64,000 bases of DNA from Dickeya zeae NCPPB 2538 (lineage in GTDB: Bacteria > Pseudomonadota > Gammaproteobacteria > Enterobacterales > Enterobacteriaceae), in NCBI RefSeq assembly GCF_000406165.1, contig NZ_CM001977.1, positions 2,714,890 to 2,778,889 on the forward strand, written 5' to 3'. Shown here in pieces: positions 51,540-60,430 of the stretch (position 1 is the first letter of the stretch; each line of letters opens with the position of its first letter). Under the pieces are notes generated by a model. The model saw only the letters and a list, made by a program, of their open reading frames with translations, ran no database searches and had not been told where the DNA came from. Both the position numbers and the translations under genes were made by a program.

Positions 51540-52334
51540 ATGTTACCGAGGGTTCATTTAGTTAATTCATCGCAAGGAAGTTTTTTAACACTAGGCCAGG
51601 ATCTGATAACACAACATCTCACAACCAAGGATGAATGGGAAAAATGGTTATATCTCGTCACTAATGAATTTACCTCGGAATTCGATTCCCCGGTTATTTT
51701 TGACATTGGTGCTAATCTGGGTGCTTATACCGTACCGGTCGCAAACGAAATAGAGAAACAAGGTGGCGTTGTTTATTCGTTCGAACCGCAGAAATTTGTG
51801 TATTACCAGCTATGCGGCAACATCTTCTTAAACCGGCTGAGTAACGTCACTGCGCTCAATAAGGCCGTTGGCAGTGAGGATGGAGTCATTGAAATCCCTA
51901 TTCCTGATTACCAGAAAATGGCCAATGCCGGTGCATTTTCAATGGTGGATGAGTATAGAAAGCGTAATGGCATAAGCGGATGCATGTCGAAAGAAACGCA
52001 TTTCGTGCAGGTCATCAAGCTCGACGATCTTCTGTTTAACGAAAAAACTCGTTTTGTAAAAATAGACGTAGAAGGTCTGGAATTAGACGTACTAAAAGGT
52101 GCTGTCGGTTTTCTGGAGCATAACAATTTTCCGCCCTTCTCATTTGAAGCCTGGAATACCCATTGGTTCGCCGAGAAAAAACAAGAACTGTTATCATTTA
52201 TAATACATATGGGCTACACCATAGAGCACATTTATAACGATGACTATATTGCGCATCACCCCAAAAATGATGCAAAAGTAGATTTTAATCGGGATAGCAA
52301 CAGAACATTACAGTCCGTATGTCGAGCTAAATAA
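51540..52334 (+). CDS. FkbM-family methyltransferase
   Basis: 264 residues. The SAM-binding start VIFDIGANLGAYTVPVANEI, VYSFEPQKFVYYQLCGNI and KIDVEGLELDVLKGAVGFLE are the FkbM motifs. Such enzymes O-methylate sugars in surface polysaccharides, glycans or small molecules. No glycan genes are nearby; upstream is about 300 nt of AT-rich DNA with no other gene. AT-richer than its neighbours, suggesting transfer. AAGG lies 9 nt before the ATG. Confidence 0.88.
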   Translation: MLPRVHLVNSSQGSFLTLGQDLITQHLTTKDEWEKWLYLVTNEFTSEFDSPVIFDIGANLGAYTVPVANEIEKQGGVVYSFEPQKFVYYQLCGNIFLNRLSNVTALNKAVGSEDGVIEIPIPDYQKMANAGAFSMVDEYRKRNGISGCMSKETHFVQVIKLDDLLFNEKTRFVKIDVEGLELDVLKGAVGFLEHNNFPPFSFEAWNTHWFAEKKQELLSFIIHMGYTIEHIYNDDYIAHHPKNDAKVDFNRDSNRTLQSVCRAK

Positions 52335-52344
52335 GCAAGATGTC

Positions 52345-52370
52345 AGAGCCATAATGTCAGTTATGGCTCT
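52345..52370. terminator. Perfect 10-bp stem between FkbM and hypC
   Basis: AGAGCCATAA and TTATGGCTCT with loop TGTCAG, between two convergent genes. No T tract on either side, so efficiency is doubtful, but position and symmetry suggest a shared two-way end. Confidence 0.6.
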
Positions 52371-52376
52371 ACTCCT

Positions 52377-52655
52377 TCAAATCGATCGGGTCAAAAAATC
52401 GCTCACATCTGACTCGACTTCTTCCATCTGCCGCAACGCATCCAGCGTGTCGCGCGCTTCTTGTTCATCCAGCCGACTCATGGCAAAACCGACGTGTACC
52501 AGCACCCACTGGCCTATTAACGTGGCAGGCGATTGCCCCTCGTCCTGCACCAGCGTCACATTCACTTCTCGGCGCACACCACAAACATCAACCCATGCCA
52601 GTTGATGATCCGCTGATGCCCACTCCACCACCTGCCCCGGAATTCCCAGACACAT
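52377..52655 (-). CDS. hypC: Hydrogenase assembly chaperone HypC
   Basis: 92 residues of the HypC/HybG family. The start MCLGIPGQ puts the essential Cys at position 2; VDVCGVRREVNVTLV and GQWVLVHVGFAMSRLDEQEA follow as in E. coli HypC. It carries Fe(CN)2CO with HypD to the large subunit, here presumably HyfG. I use ATG 52655 because the N-terminal Cys must follow Met1; ATG 52664 is open but unlikely. It is divergent from hyfA with its own sigma-54 promoter. HybG cannot be excluded. Confidence 0.9.
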   Translation of the reverse strand: MCLGIPGQVVEWASADHQLAWVDVCGVRREVNVTLVQDEGQSPATLIGQWVLVHVGFAMSRLDEQEARDTLDALRQMEEVESDVSDFLTRSI

Positions 52656-52699
52656 AACACCCATCCTGTTCGTTAGTCACCTTTCTCCCTGACAGCTTA

Positions 52700-52715
52700 A
52701 GCAAATTTGATGCCA
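52700..52715 (-). promoter_or_regulatory. Sigma-54 promoter of hypC
   Basis: TGGCATCAAATTTGCT differs from TGGCAC-N5-TTGCT at a single base. The start would be near 52689, 34 nt before the hypC ATG. Confidence 0.8.
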
Positions 52716-52821
52716 GCTGACATGATCCTGCGCAGCCTGGGCGCTGTCGCGAAATCGAACCACTGTCAGTTGTCTCTCTCCTGGCCGTCAGGCCGCTACA
52801 CACCGGGCTACTCGTCAAATC

Positions 52822-52924
52822 TGTCGGCAATGACCTTCCTGCCGACGGAGCTAACGCACTGTCGAGGGTGACGACAATCGCGTAATGGTTCGTCGAAAAA
52901 CATCGTCACTAATGTCGAACGACA
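52822..52924. promoter_or_regulatory. Cluster of TGTCG motifs between hypC and hyfA
   Basis: TGTCG-GCAA-TGAC (52822), TGTCG-AGGG-TGAC (52860; also TGTCG-N7-CGACA) and the palindrome TGTCGAACGACA (52913) lie 105-210 nt upstream of the hyfA start and 130-230 nt upstream of the hypC start, the usual range of enhancer sites for sigma-54 activators. They resemble published FhlA sites as I recall them, so FhlA or HyfR are the candidate activators. Confidence 0.55.
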
Positions 52925-53004
52925 ATGGTCAGCAGGGATGAAATTCATTCCACACCAATCATAACCACATGATTATTAAAATCATTATACCCATATTTTT
53001 CTTA

Positions 53005-53020
53005 TGGCATGGAATATGCT
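53005..53020 (+). promoter_or_regulatory. Sigma-54 promoter of the hyf operon
   Basis: TGGCATGGAATATGCT has GG-N10-GC spacing and differs from TGGCAC-N5-TTGCT at two bases. The start would be near 53031, giving a 32-nt leader to the hyfA ATG at 53063. It covers the in-frame ATG at 53009, excluding that as a start. Confidence 0.8.
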
Positions 53021-53062
53021 TGGGGCGAAGTAAACATTTCTATCACCCCGGAGGGTATGGCT

Positions 53063-53689
53063 ATGAACCGCTTCGTCATTGCGGAGCCAACACGTTGTAT
53101 CGGATGCAACACTTGCATGGCGGCCTGTACACAAGTGCACCGACAGGCTGGGTTGCAGTCTCATCCGAGACTGACCGTTGAGCGTGACGCCGGAGGCACC
53201 GCCCCAGTGCTGTGTCGCCATTGTGAAGACGCGCCCTGCGCGAAAGTTTGTCCAGTCAATGCCATCACGCATCAGGACAACGCCGTGTTGCTGGATGAAA
53301 ACACCTGTATCGGCTGCAAACTCTGCGCCATCGCCTGCCCGTTTGGTGCTATCACGCCATCTGGCAGCACCCCGCTGGCGACACCGACGGCGTTTGACCA
53401 ACACATCCCGCTGACATTGCTGTCCGATGTCCCCGTCAGCTTGCCGTCAGTGCATCCGATGCTGTCGTGGAACGCCGGGGTTCGCAGCATCGCGGTGAAA
53501 TGCGACCTGTGTGATTTTCGCGAACAAGGGCCGGAATGCGTACGCGTCTGCCCGACCCACGCGTTGTATCTGGTAGATGACACCACGCTGGACGATGCTA
53601 TCGCCGCTAAACGCCGTCAGGCCGCACAATGGCCGCAGGGCAACGTCCCTTTCCCTCCCACAGGGGCTGACAGGGAGCAAAACCTATGA
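53063..53689 (+). CDS. hyfA: Hydrogenase-4 electron carrier subunit HyfA
   Basis: 208 residues, polyferredoxin. Four Cys groups: CIGCNTCMAAC, CRHCEDAPCAKVCP, CIGCKLCAIACPFG and CDLCDFREQGPECVRVCP, enough for four 4Fe-4S clusters. E. coli HyfA has 205 residues. It passes electrons from the formate dehydrogenase to the hydrogenase on the cytoplasmic side. The start at ATG 53063 has GGAGGG upstream; ATG 53057 is two codons earlier. First gene of the operon, overlapping hyfB by 4 nt. Confidence 0.93.
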   Translation: MNRFVIAEPTRCIGCNTCMAACTQVHRQAGLQSHPRLTVERDAGGTAPVLCRHCEDAPCAKVCPVNAITHQDNAVLLDENTCIGCKLCAIACPFGAITPSGSTPLATPTAFDQHIPLTLLSDVPVSLPSVHPMLSWNAGVRSIAVKCDLCDFREQGPECVRVCPTHALYLVDDTTLDDAIAAKRRQAAQWPQGNVPFPPTGADREQNL

Positions 53690-55725
53690 TGACCGCATTG
53701 CAATTATTCACGCCACTGCAATGGTTGGGGCTGTCGTTGGCGCTGTATCTGGCAGGAGCAGTGCTTTCACTGCTGTGCTGCCGTCAGGAGTCGCTGGCTA
53801 TCCGCTTAAGCGGGCTGTGTGCGCTGGCAGGAGGGTGTGCCGGCGTACTGGCCGCCGCCCCGGTACTGCTCGGCGGCGATGTGCTGACCGCCGTATTCGC
53901 CGGGCCGTTTGACGCTTTCGCTCACCTGACGCTGCGCTTTGACACACTCGCGGCGTTTATGACGTTAGTGATTTCGCTACTGGTAGCGGTATCTGCGTTG
54001 TATTCACTGGCCTATCTGGAAGAGTATCGCGGACGCGGTGCCTGGGCGATGGGGTTCTTCATGAACCTGTTTGTCGCCTCGATGGTCGCGCTGGTGATCG
54101 TGGATAACGCGTTCTACTTCATTGTGCTGTTCGAGGTGATGTCGCTCAGCTCCTACTTCCTGGTCATTGCCGATCAGGATGACGAAGCCGTCAGCGCCGG
54201 GTTGCTCTACTTCCTGATTGCCCACGCCGGTTCCGTGCTGATTATGGCGGCGTTCTTCCTGCTCTATCGCCACAGCGCCAGCCTCGACTTCGCGGATTTC
54301 CGCCACGCGTCGTTGTCGGCTCCTCAGGCTTCCGCGGTATTCCTGCTGGCGTTTTTCGGTTTTGGTGCCAAAGCCGGGATGCTACCGTTACACGGCTGGC
54401 TGCCCCGTGCACACCCGGCCGCCCCATCGCACGCCTCCGCACTCATGTCTGGTGTGATGGTGAAGATCGGGGTGTTCGGTATCATCAAAGTCGGTATTGA
54501 TTTACTCGGGGCGACAGAGACCTGGTGGGGCGTCGTCGTGCTGGCATTCGGCGCGGTTTCATCAGTGCTGGGTGTGCTGTACGCACTGGCCGAACATGAC
54601 ATCAAGCGTCTGCTAGCGTACCACACGGTAGAAAACATCGGCATCATTCTGATGGGCGTCGGCGCCGGCATGATCGGTATCGCCACCCATCATCCGCTGC
54701 TGGCGTTGCTGGGCCTGCTGGGTGGCTTGTATCACCTGCTCAATCATGCGGTGTTCAAGGGATTGCTGTTCCTCGGTGCCGGTGCGGTTATCTACCGCGT
54801 CCACACCAAAGACATGGAAAAAATGGGCGGACTGGCGCGGTTGATGCCAAAAACCGCACTGGCGTTTCTGGTGGGTTGTATGGCGATATCCGCCCTGCCG
54901 CCTCTCAATGGCTTCGTCAGTGAATGGTTTACCTACCAGTCGCTGTTCACCCTCAGCCATAACGGCGGCATGGGTCTGCGACTGGTCGCCCCGATTGCCA
55001 TCGTGATGCTGGCCATCACCGGTGCGCTGGCGGCGATGTGCTTCGTCAAAGTGTATGGCATTAGCTTCTGTGGCGCACCGCGCAGTGAAAAAGCTTCGCA
55101 CGCCCGTGAAGTCCCTTGGCCGATGACACTCGCCATGCTGCTGCTGGCACTGCTATGCATCCTGCTTGGCATCGGTGCCAGTGTGGTGGCACCGGTCATT
55201 ACCCGTATCGCTGCCGACCTGGCACACACCCCGACGGTCGCCATGGCGCAAGGACTGGGCGTATTCCCCGGCGACAGTCAGCAGACCAGCCTCAACACCC
55301 CGCTGATCTTCATTCTGCTGCTGGCGCTGCCGTTGTTGCCGCTGATGATTTACAGCCTGCTGCGTGGTTCTCGCCTCGACTTTCGCCAGAAAGGTACCCC
55401 CTGGGCCTGCGGCTATGGCTACGAACAAGCCATGTCAGCGTCTGCCGGTAGCTTTACCCAGCCGTTGCGGGTGATGTTCGCCCCACTCTATCGCGTGCGT
55501 AAAACCCTCAACCCAGCCCCCGCCATGCAGCAGGCGCTGGAGAAAACCACGCAAGCAGCAGCGCGTGCCGAACCTGTCTGGGACGATCATGTGGTCATGC
55601 CGGTTGTCAGCATCGTGCAACGCATCAGTCGGGCGGTGCAATGGATTCAGCACGGCGATTTTCGGGTGTACTGCCTGTATGTCGTGGCGGCGCTGGTGGC
55701 CCTGCTGCTGGTCACTCTGGTTTAA
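53686..55725 (+). CDS. hyfB: Hydrogenase-4 membrane subunit HyfB
   Basis: 679 residues, antiporter-like subunit related to NuoL/NuoN and to HycC. Proton-conducting family motifs are visible: LFEVMSLSSYFLVIADQD, AHAGSVLIMAAF, GAKAGMLPLHGWLPRAHPAAPS, KRLLAYHTVENIGII. Many membrane segments; the last third has a lateral loop-like region with NPAPAMQQALEKTTQAA. Part of the membrane arm that may pump protons. Overlaps hyfA by 4 nt and is 11 nt from hyfC. Confidence 0.93.
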   Translation: MMTALQLFTPLQWLGLSLALYLAGAVLSLLCCRQESLAIRLSGLCALAGGCAGVLAAAPVLLGGDVLTAVFAGPFDAFAHLTLRFDTLAAFMTLVISLLVAVSALYSLAYLEEYRGRGAWAMGFFMNLFVASMVALVIVDNAFYFIVLFEVMSLSSYFLVIADQDDEAVSAGLLYFLIAHAGSVLIMAAFFLLYRHSASLDFADFRHASLSAPQASAVFLLAFFGFGAKAGMLPLHGWLPRAHPAAPSHASALMSGVMVKIGVFGIIKVGIDLLGATETWWGVVVLAFGAVSSVLGVLYALAEHDIKRLLAYHTVENIGIILMGVGAGMIGIATHHPLLALLGLLGGLYHLLNHAVFKGLLFLGAGAVIYRVHTKDMEKMGGLARLMPKTALAFLVGCMAISALPPLNGFVSEWFTYQSLFTLSHNGGMGLRLVAPIAIVMLAITGALAAMCFVKVYGISFCGAPRSEKASHAREVPWPMTLAMLLLALLCILLGIGASVVAPVITRIAADLAHTPTVAMAQGLGVFPGDSQQTSLNTPLIFILLLALPLLPLMIYSLLRGSRLDFRQKGTPWACGYGYEQAMSASAGSFTQPLRVMFAPLYRVRKTLNPAPAMQQALEKTTQAAARAEPVWDDHVVMPVVSIVQRISRAVQWIQHGDFRVYCLYVVAALVALLLVTLV

Positions 55726-55736
55726 GGAGACGGAAC

Positions 55737-56684
55737 ATGACTCACGGTTCACTCATATTTCCGCTGCTGTGCGCGCTGTTGCAAGCCGTACTGCTGATGG
55801 CGGTGGCACCGCTGCTGTCCGGTCTGTCGCGTGTGCTGCGCGCCAAAATGCACTCACGACAGGGGCCAGGGCTGCTGCAGGATTATCGTGACATCGTCAA
55901 ACTGCTGCGACGCCAGGAAGTGGCACCTCAGCACAGCGGTGGCGTCTTTCGCCTAATGCCATTCATCCTGCTCGGCACCATGCTGCTGGTGGCAATGACG
56001 TTGCCAGCGATGACCGACGCGTCGCCGTTCGGCGCAGCGGGGGATGTCATCACCCTGCTGTACCTGTTTGCGGTATTTCGCTTTTTCTTTTCACTGTCTG
56101 GTCTCGACTCCGGCAGCACCTTCGCCGGTATCGGTGCCAGCCGCGAGCTGACGCTCGGTATTCTGGTAGAGCCGATTCTGATGCTCGCGCTGCTGGTGGT
56201 AGCACTGGTGGCCGGTTCCACCAATATCGGCAACATCAGCATCAAACTGGCGAGCGGTCACTGGGTCTCCCCTACCGCTACCGTGCTGGCTTTATTGGCC
56301 TGTGCGTTCGCCACCTTCATTGAAATGGGCAAAATCCCGTTCGATGTCGCGGAAGCCGAACAGGAACTACAGGAAGGGCCGCTGACCGAATACGCCGGTG
56401 CCGGGCTGGCGCTGGTGAAATGGGGCATCAGCCTCAAACAAGTGGTGGTCGCTACGCTGTTTCTGTCGATTTTCGTGCCGTTCGGCAAAGCAGAGACGTT
56501 GTCTGTCGCCTGCCTGCTGTGGGGTGCGCTGGCGCTGTTCATCAAGCTGGTGGTGGTGTTTGTCATCGCTGCGGCTATCGAAAACAGCCTGGCGCGCGGG
56601 CGCTTCCTGCTGACCGGCCGAGTTACCTGGCTCGGATTCGGTGTCGCGGCGCTGGCGTTCGTTTTCTACCTGACTGGATTATAA
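55737..56684 (+). CDS. hyfC: Hydrogenase-4 membrane subunit HyfC
   Basis: 315 residues, as in E. coli. NuoH/HycD-like: LSRVLRAKMHSRQGPGLLQDY near the N terminus and EMGKIPFDVAEAEQELQEGPLTEY, the conserved loop that contacts the hydrogenase. It links the soluble part to the membrane arm. AAGGAG precedes ATG 55737. Longer upstream starts would lie within hyfB. Confidence 0.94.
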   Translation: MTHGSLIFPLLCALLQAVLLMAVAPLLSGLSRVLRAKMHSRQGPGLLQDYRDIVKLLRRQEVAPQHSGGVFRLMPFILLGTMLLVAMTLPAMTDASPFGAAGDVITLLYLFAVFRFFFSLSGLDSGSTFAGIGASRELTLGILVEPILMLALLVVALVAGSTNIGNISIKLASGHWVSPTATVLALLACAFATFIEMGKIPFDVAEAEQELQEGPLTEYAGAGLALVKWGISLKQVVVATLFLSIFVPFGKAETLSVACLLWGALALFIKLVVVFVIAAAIENSLARGRFLLTGRVTWLGFGVAALAFVFYLTGL

Positions 56685-56700
56685 GGAGTCGACATCCATC

Positions 56701-58140
56701 ATGGAGAATATTGCTCTTGCCACCCTACTGCTGCCGTTTCTCGGCGCGCTGCTGATAGCGTTTGCACCGCAGCGCCTGGCCAAAGGGTTATGTACGCTGT
56801 TCGCCCTGCTGGCGACGCTCGGTATGGCGCTGCTGGCCTGGCGCTATTTCGATGGCGGAAAAACCGATTTGGTCGTGCCGCTTTATCGTTACGGTCAGGC
56901 AGATTTATTCGGTTTCGTGTTCGACCGCATCAGCCTGTTGATAGGCTTTGCGGTGGTCTCCCTCGGTTTCCTGGTGAGCCTCTATTCCTGTGGCTACCTG
57001 ACGCTGGGCAACCGCGAACACCCGCACGATGGCAGCAATCGCTACTACGCGTTTTTGCTGGTATTCATCGGTGCGATGGCCGGGTTAACACTGTCATCCA
57101 CCATCCTTGGTCAACTGCTGTTCTTTGAAATTACCGGCGGTTGTTCCTGGGCGTTGATCGGCTACTACCAGAAACCGAAGTCACTGCGTTCCGCGCTCAA
57201 AGCGCTGCTGGTGACCCACGTCGCTTCTGTGGGCTTGTATCTGGCTGCGGCCTGGCTGTTCGCCACCACCGGTACCTTCGCGCTCAGTGCCATCGCGCAA
57301 CTGGACGACAGCAGCAAAATCATAGTCTTCAGCGGCATTCTGTTCGCCGCCTGGGGTAAATCAGCCCAGTTGCCACTGCATGTCTGGTTGCCGGATGCGA
57401 TGGAAGCGCCGACACCGGTGAGTGCGTATCTACACGCCGCCTCAATGGTGAAAGTCGGCGTGTATATCTTCGCCCGCGCGATTTTGTCCGCCGTTGAGGT
57501 GCCACATGTTATCGGTGTGGTTGGCGTCATCATGGCGACGATCACGCTGGTGTACGGCTTCCTGATGTATCTGCCGCAAAAAGACATGAAGCGACTGCTG
57601 GCGTACTCCACTATCACCCAGCTGGCTTACATTTTCCTGGCGCTGTCGCTGTCCATCTTCGGTTCGCGCATGGCCTTTGACGCCGGTATGGCCTACATCT
57701 TCAACCATGCTTACGCCAAGAGCCTGTTCTTCCTGGTGGCTGGTGCGCTCAGCTACAGCTGTGGTACCCGCATGCTGCCGCAGTTACGCGGCATGATGGC
57801 CCGCCTGCCACTGCTGGGTATCGGCTTTTGTGTCGCGGCGCTGGCGATCACCGGCGTTCCCCCGTTCAACGGCTTTTTCAGCAAGTTTCCGCTGTTTGCC
57901 GCCGGGTTTGCGCTTTCCAACGACATCTGGTGGTTACTGCCGTTGATGATAGTCGTACTGGTGGAGTCGGTCGCCAGCTTTGCCTGGTTCCTCTACTGGT
58001 TTGGTCGCACGGTGCCGGGCGAGCCCTCCGAGGAAGTGGCATCCGCAACGCCAGTGCCGATGTCGATGAACCTGGTGCTGCTGGTGCTGATAGTGATGTC
58101 GCTGTGCTCCAGCGTTATCGCCGCACTCTGGCTGAAATAA
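56701..58140 (+). CDS. hyfD: Hydrogenase-4 membrane subunit HyfD
   Basis: 479 residues, the same as E. coli HyfD, an antiporter-like subunit not present in the simpler Hyc (FHL-1) complex. Motifs: FFEITGGCSWALIGYYQKPKS, WGKSAQLPLHVWLPDAMEAP, KDMKRLLAYSTITQLAYIF. With HyfB and HyfF it gives the larger FHL-2 membrane arm. Start 16 nt after hyfC, with AAGGAG upstream. Confidence 0.94.
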   Translation: MENIALATLLLPFLGALLIAFAPQRLAKGLCTLFALLATLGMALLAWRYFDGGKTDLVVPLYRYGQADLFGFVFDRISLLIGFAVVSLGFLVSLYSCGYLTLGNREHPHDGSNRYYAFLLVFIGAMAGLTLSSTILGQLLFFEITGGCSWALIGYYQKPKSLRSALKALLVTHVASVGLYLAAAWLFATTGTFALSAIAQLDDSSKIIVFSGILFAAWGKSAQLPLHVWLPDAMEAPTPVSAYLHAASMVKVGVYIFARAILSAVEVPHVIGVVGVIMATITLVYGFLMYLPQKDMKRLLAYSTITQLAYIFLALSLSIFGSRMAFDAGMAYIFNHAYAKSLFFLVAGALSYSCGTRMLPQLRGMMARLPLLGIGFCVAALAITGVPPFNGFFSKFPLFAAGFALSNDIWWLLPLMIVVLVESVASFAWFLYWFGRTVPGEPSEEVASATPVPMSMNLVLLVLIVMSLCSSVIAALWLK

Positions 58141-58149
58141 GGAACTCCC

Positions 58150-58800
58150 ATGACTGGATCACTTCTCGTCAATAATCTGGCAGGTTTGCTGATCATCACC
58201 TCGTTGCTGGTGATCGCGGCCAGAAAACCTACGGTGTCCGCCGCGCTGTATGCATTACAGTCGCTGGTGCTGGTGCTTATCTTTATCTCGCTGGGTGGAC
58301 TACTCGGCTCGCATGAGCTGTATCTGTGGTCACTGACCGCCTTTATCACCAAGGTGGTGATGGTCCCCGCCATTATGAGCTTTGCTTTCTGCCGACTGGC
58401 CGACCCGAAAGCCGATGGCGGTGTGATTGGCACCGCCACATTGATACTGATCGCCACCTTGATTGTGCTACTGAGCTACTTTGCCGTCTCACCGGTGAAA
58501 CTGCCGATGGTCAATGACCTCAAGCCGGTGCTGGCGGTCTCACTCGGCCACTTCCTGATTGGCCTGCTGTGCATCGTCAGCCAGCGCAACATCCTCAAAC
58601 AGGTGTTTGGTTACTGCTTAATGGAGAACGGCGCTCACCTGACGCTGGCGCTGCTGGCTTACCGCGCGCCTGAACTGGTGGAAATCGGCATCGCGACCGA
58701 CGCTATCTTCGCTGTTATCGTGATGGCGCTGATGGCACGCAAAATCCACCGCACGCTGCACACGCTGGATGTTCAGCAACTGACTGCGTTGAAAGGATGA
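58150..58800 (+). CDS. hyfE: Hydrogenase-4 membrane subunit HyfE
   Basis: 216 residues as in E. coli. About six hydrophobic segments; the second half (SLGHFLIGLLCIVSQRN, FGYCLMENGAHLTLALLAYR) is NuoK-like. Present only in the larger FHL-2 type. It starts 9 nt after hyfD, and its stop is 4 nt before hyfF. Confidence 0.93.
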   Translation: MTGSLLVNNLAGLLIITSLLVIAARKPTVSAALYALQSLVLVLIFISLGGLLGSHELYLWSLTAFITKVVMVPAIMSFAFCRLADPKADGGVIGTATLILIATLIVLLSYFAVSPVKLPMVNDLKPVLAVSLGHFLIGLLCIVSQRNILKQVFGYCLMENGAHLTLALLAYRAPELVEIGIATDAIFAVIVMALMARKIHRTLHTLDVQQLTALKG

Positions 58801-58804
58801 AACC

Positions 58805-60430
58805 ATGACGACTTTGGATCTTTTTTCCCTGCTGCTGGGTGTGCCGTTTGTCGTCGCCCTGCTGGCGTTCGCCTGCCGCTTTACTGGCGCGGCAGCACGC
58901 TCGCTAGTGAGCCTGATTCATCTGGCAGGCATCAGCGCCCTGCTGCTGGTGGCATTACTGGTAGTCTGGACTGTCTACCAGCAAGGTGAATTGCTGGCAG
59001 CACATCGCTGGCTGCACCTCGACAGCCTGAGTGCGCTATTCCTGGCGATTCTTGGCGTCATCGGCTTTCTTACCGGCCTCTACTCAATGGGGTACATGCG
59101 CCACGAAGTCGACAGCGGCGAAGTCAGCGTTACCACGCTGTGCCACTACTACGGCTTCTTCCATCTGTTCCTGTTCACCATGTTGCTGGTGATCACCAGT
59201 AATAACCTGATCCTGATGTGGGCGGCGATTGAAGCCACTACCTTGAGTTCAGCGTTTCTGGTGGGGCTGTACGGTCAGCGTTCCTCGCTGGAAGCGGCCT
59301 GGAAATACATCATTATTTGTACCGTCGGCGTTGCGTTCGGTCTGTACGGTACAGTTCTGGTGTATGCCAACGCCGCCAACGTGATGGCAGAACCGGGCAA
59401 TGCCATTTTCTGGACGGAAGTACTCAAGCACGCCGGTGAGCTGGACAGCACGCTGATGCATCTGGCATTTATCTTTATTCTGATCGGGTTCGGTACCAAG
59501 ACCGGCCTGTTCCCGATGCATGCCTGGTTACCGGATGCCCACAGTGAAGCGCCAAGCCCGACCAGTGCCCTGCTCTCTGCGGTACTGCTCAACTGCGCAC
59601 TGTTGGTTATCGTGCGCTACACCATCCTGATCAGTGCGGCCATCGGCCCGGAATTCCCGCAACGGCTGTTGCTGGTCTTCGGTCTGCTGTCGGTAGCTGT
59701 CGCGGCGTTCCTGATTCTGGTGCAGCGCGACATGAAACGTCTGCTGGCCTATTCCAGTGTGGAAAACATGGGATTGATCGCCGTCGCCCTCGGCATCGGT
59801 GGCCCGCTCGGCATTCTGGCAGCACTGCTGCATACCCTGAATCACAGTCTGGCGAAAACCCTGCTGTTCTGCGGTTCCGGTAACGTACTGCTGAAATACG
59901 GCACCCGCGATATGGATGCGGTGAAAGGCATCCTGCGTGTTGCGCCGATTACCGGCGCACTGTTGGCTGGTGGCGCACTGGCGCTTGGCGGCATGCCGCC
60001 ATTCAACGTGTTCCTGAGTGAATTTATGACGGTAACCGCCGGTATCCATGCAGGCCATTTACCGTTGGTGCTGGTGTTACTGGTGCTATTGACCGTGGTG
60101 CTCGCCGGGCTGGTGCGCATGATCGCCACCAGTGTGCTGGGTAGCAAGCCGGAAGCGGTCAGTAAAGGCGAGCTGGGCTGGCTCACCACCGCGCCGATGC
60201 TGATCCTGCTGGTATTAATGCTGGTGATGGGTACCCGCATTCCGCAGCCGGTTACCCATTTACTTGAGCGCGCTACGGCCATTGTGTTGAACGGTAATGC
60301 GTTGAACGGCAATCAAGCCGGTGAACAGGGACAACCCAGCATGGGCTGGCCCGCGCTGAGCGCACGCACACCAGATACCGCACCTGCTTCATCGTTAACC
60401 CCTTCCCGTCAGGAGATGTACCGTGATTAA
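58805..60430 (+). CDS. hyfF: Hydrogenase-4 membrane subunit HyfF
   Basis: 541 residues against 526 in E. coli. NuoN/NuoM-like antiporter subunit: LMWAAIEATTLSSAFLVGLY, GTKTGLFPMHAWLPDAHSEAPSP, RDMKRLLAYSSVENMGLI. The end carries an extra polar tail after the last segment, with a low-complexity stretch VLNGNALNGNQAGEQGQ. It overlaps hyfG by 8 nt. Confidence 0.93.
   Translation: MTTLDLFSLLLGVPFVVALLAFACRFTGAAARSLVSLIHLAGISALLLVALLVVWTVYQQGELLAAHRWLHLDSLSALFLAILGVIGFLTGLYSMGYMRHEVDSGEVSVTTLCHYYGFFHLFLFTMLLVITSNNLILMWAAIEATTLSSAFLVGLYGQRSSLEAAWKYIIICTVGVAFGLYGTVLVYANAANVMAEPGNAIFWTEVLKHAGELDSTLMHLAFIFILIGFGTKTGLFPMHAWLPDAHSEAPSPTSALLSAVLLNCALLVIVRYTILISAAIGPEFPQRLLLVFGLLSVAVAAFLILVQRDMKRLLAYSSVENMGLIAVALGIGGPLGILAALLHTLNHSLAKTLLFCGSGNVLLKYGTRDMDAVKGILRVAPITGALLAGGALALGGMPPFNVFLSEFMTVTAGIHAGHLPLVLVLLVLLTVVLAGLVRMIATSVLGSKPEAVSKGELGWLTTAPMLILLVLMLVMGTRIPQPVTHLLERATAIVLNGNALNGNQAGEQGQPSMGWPALSARTPDTAPASSLTPSRQEMYRD

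Noticed and set aside
53009..53062. Extended start for hyfA
   Set aside because: It begins inside the sigma-54 promoter, upstream of the predicted transcription start.
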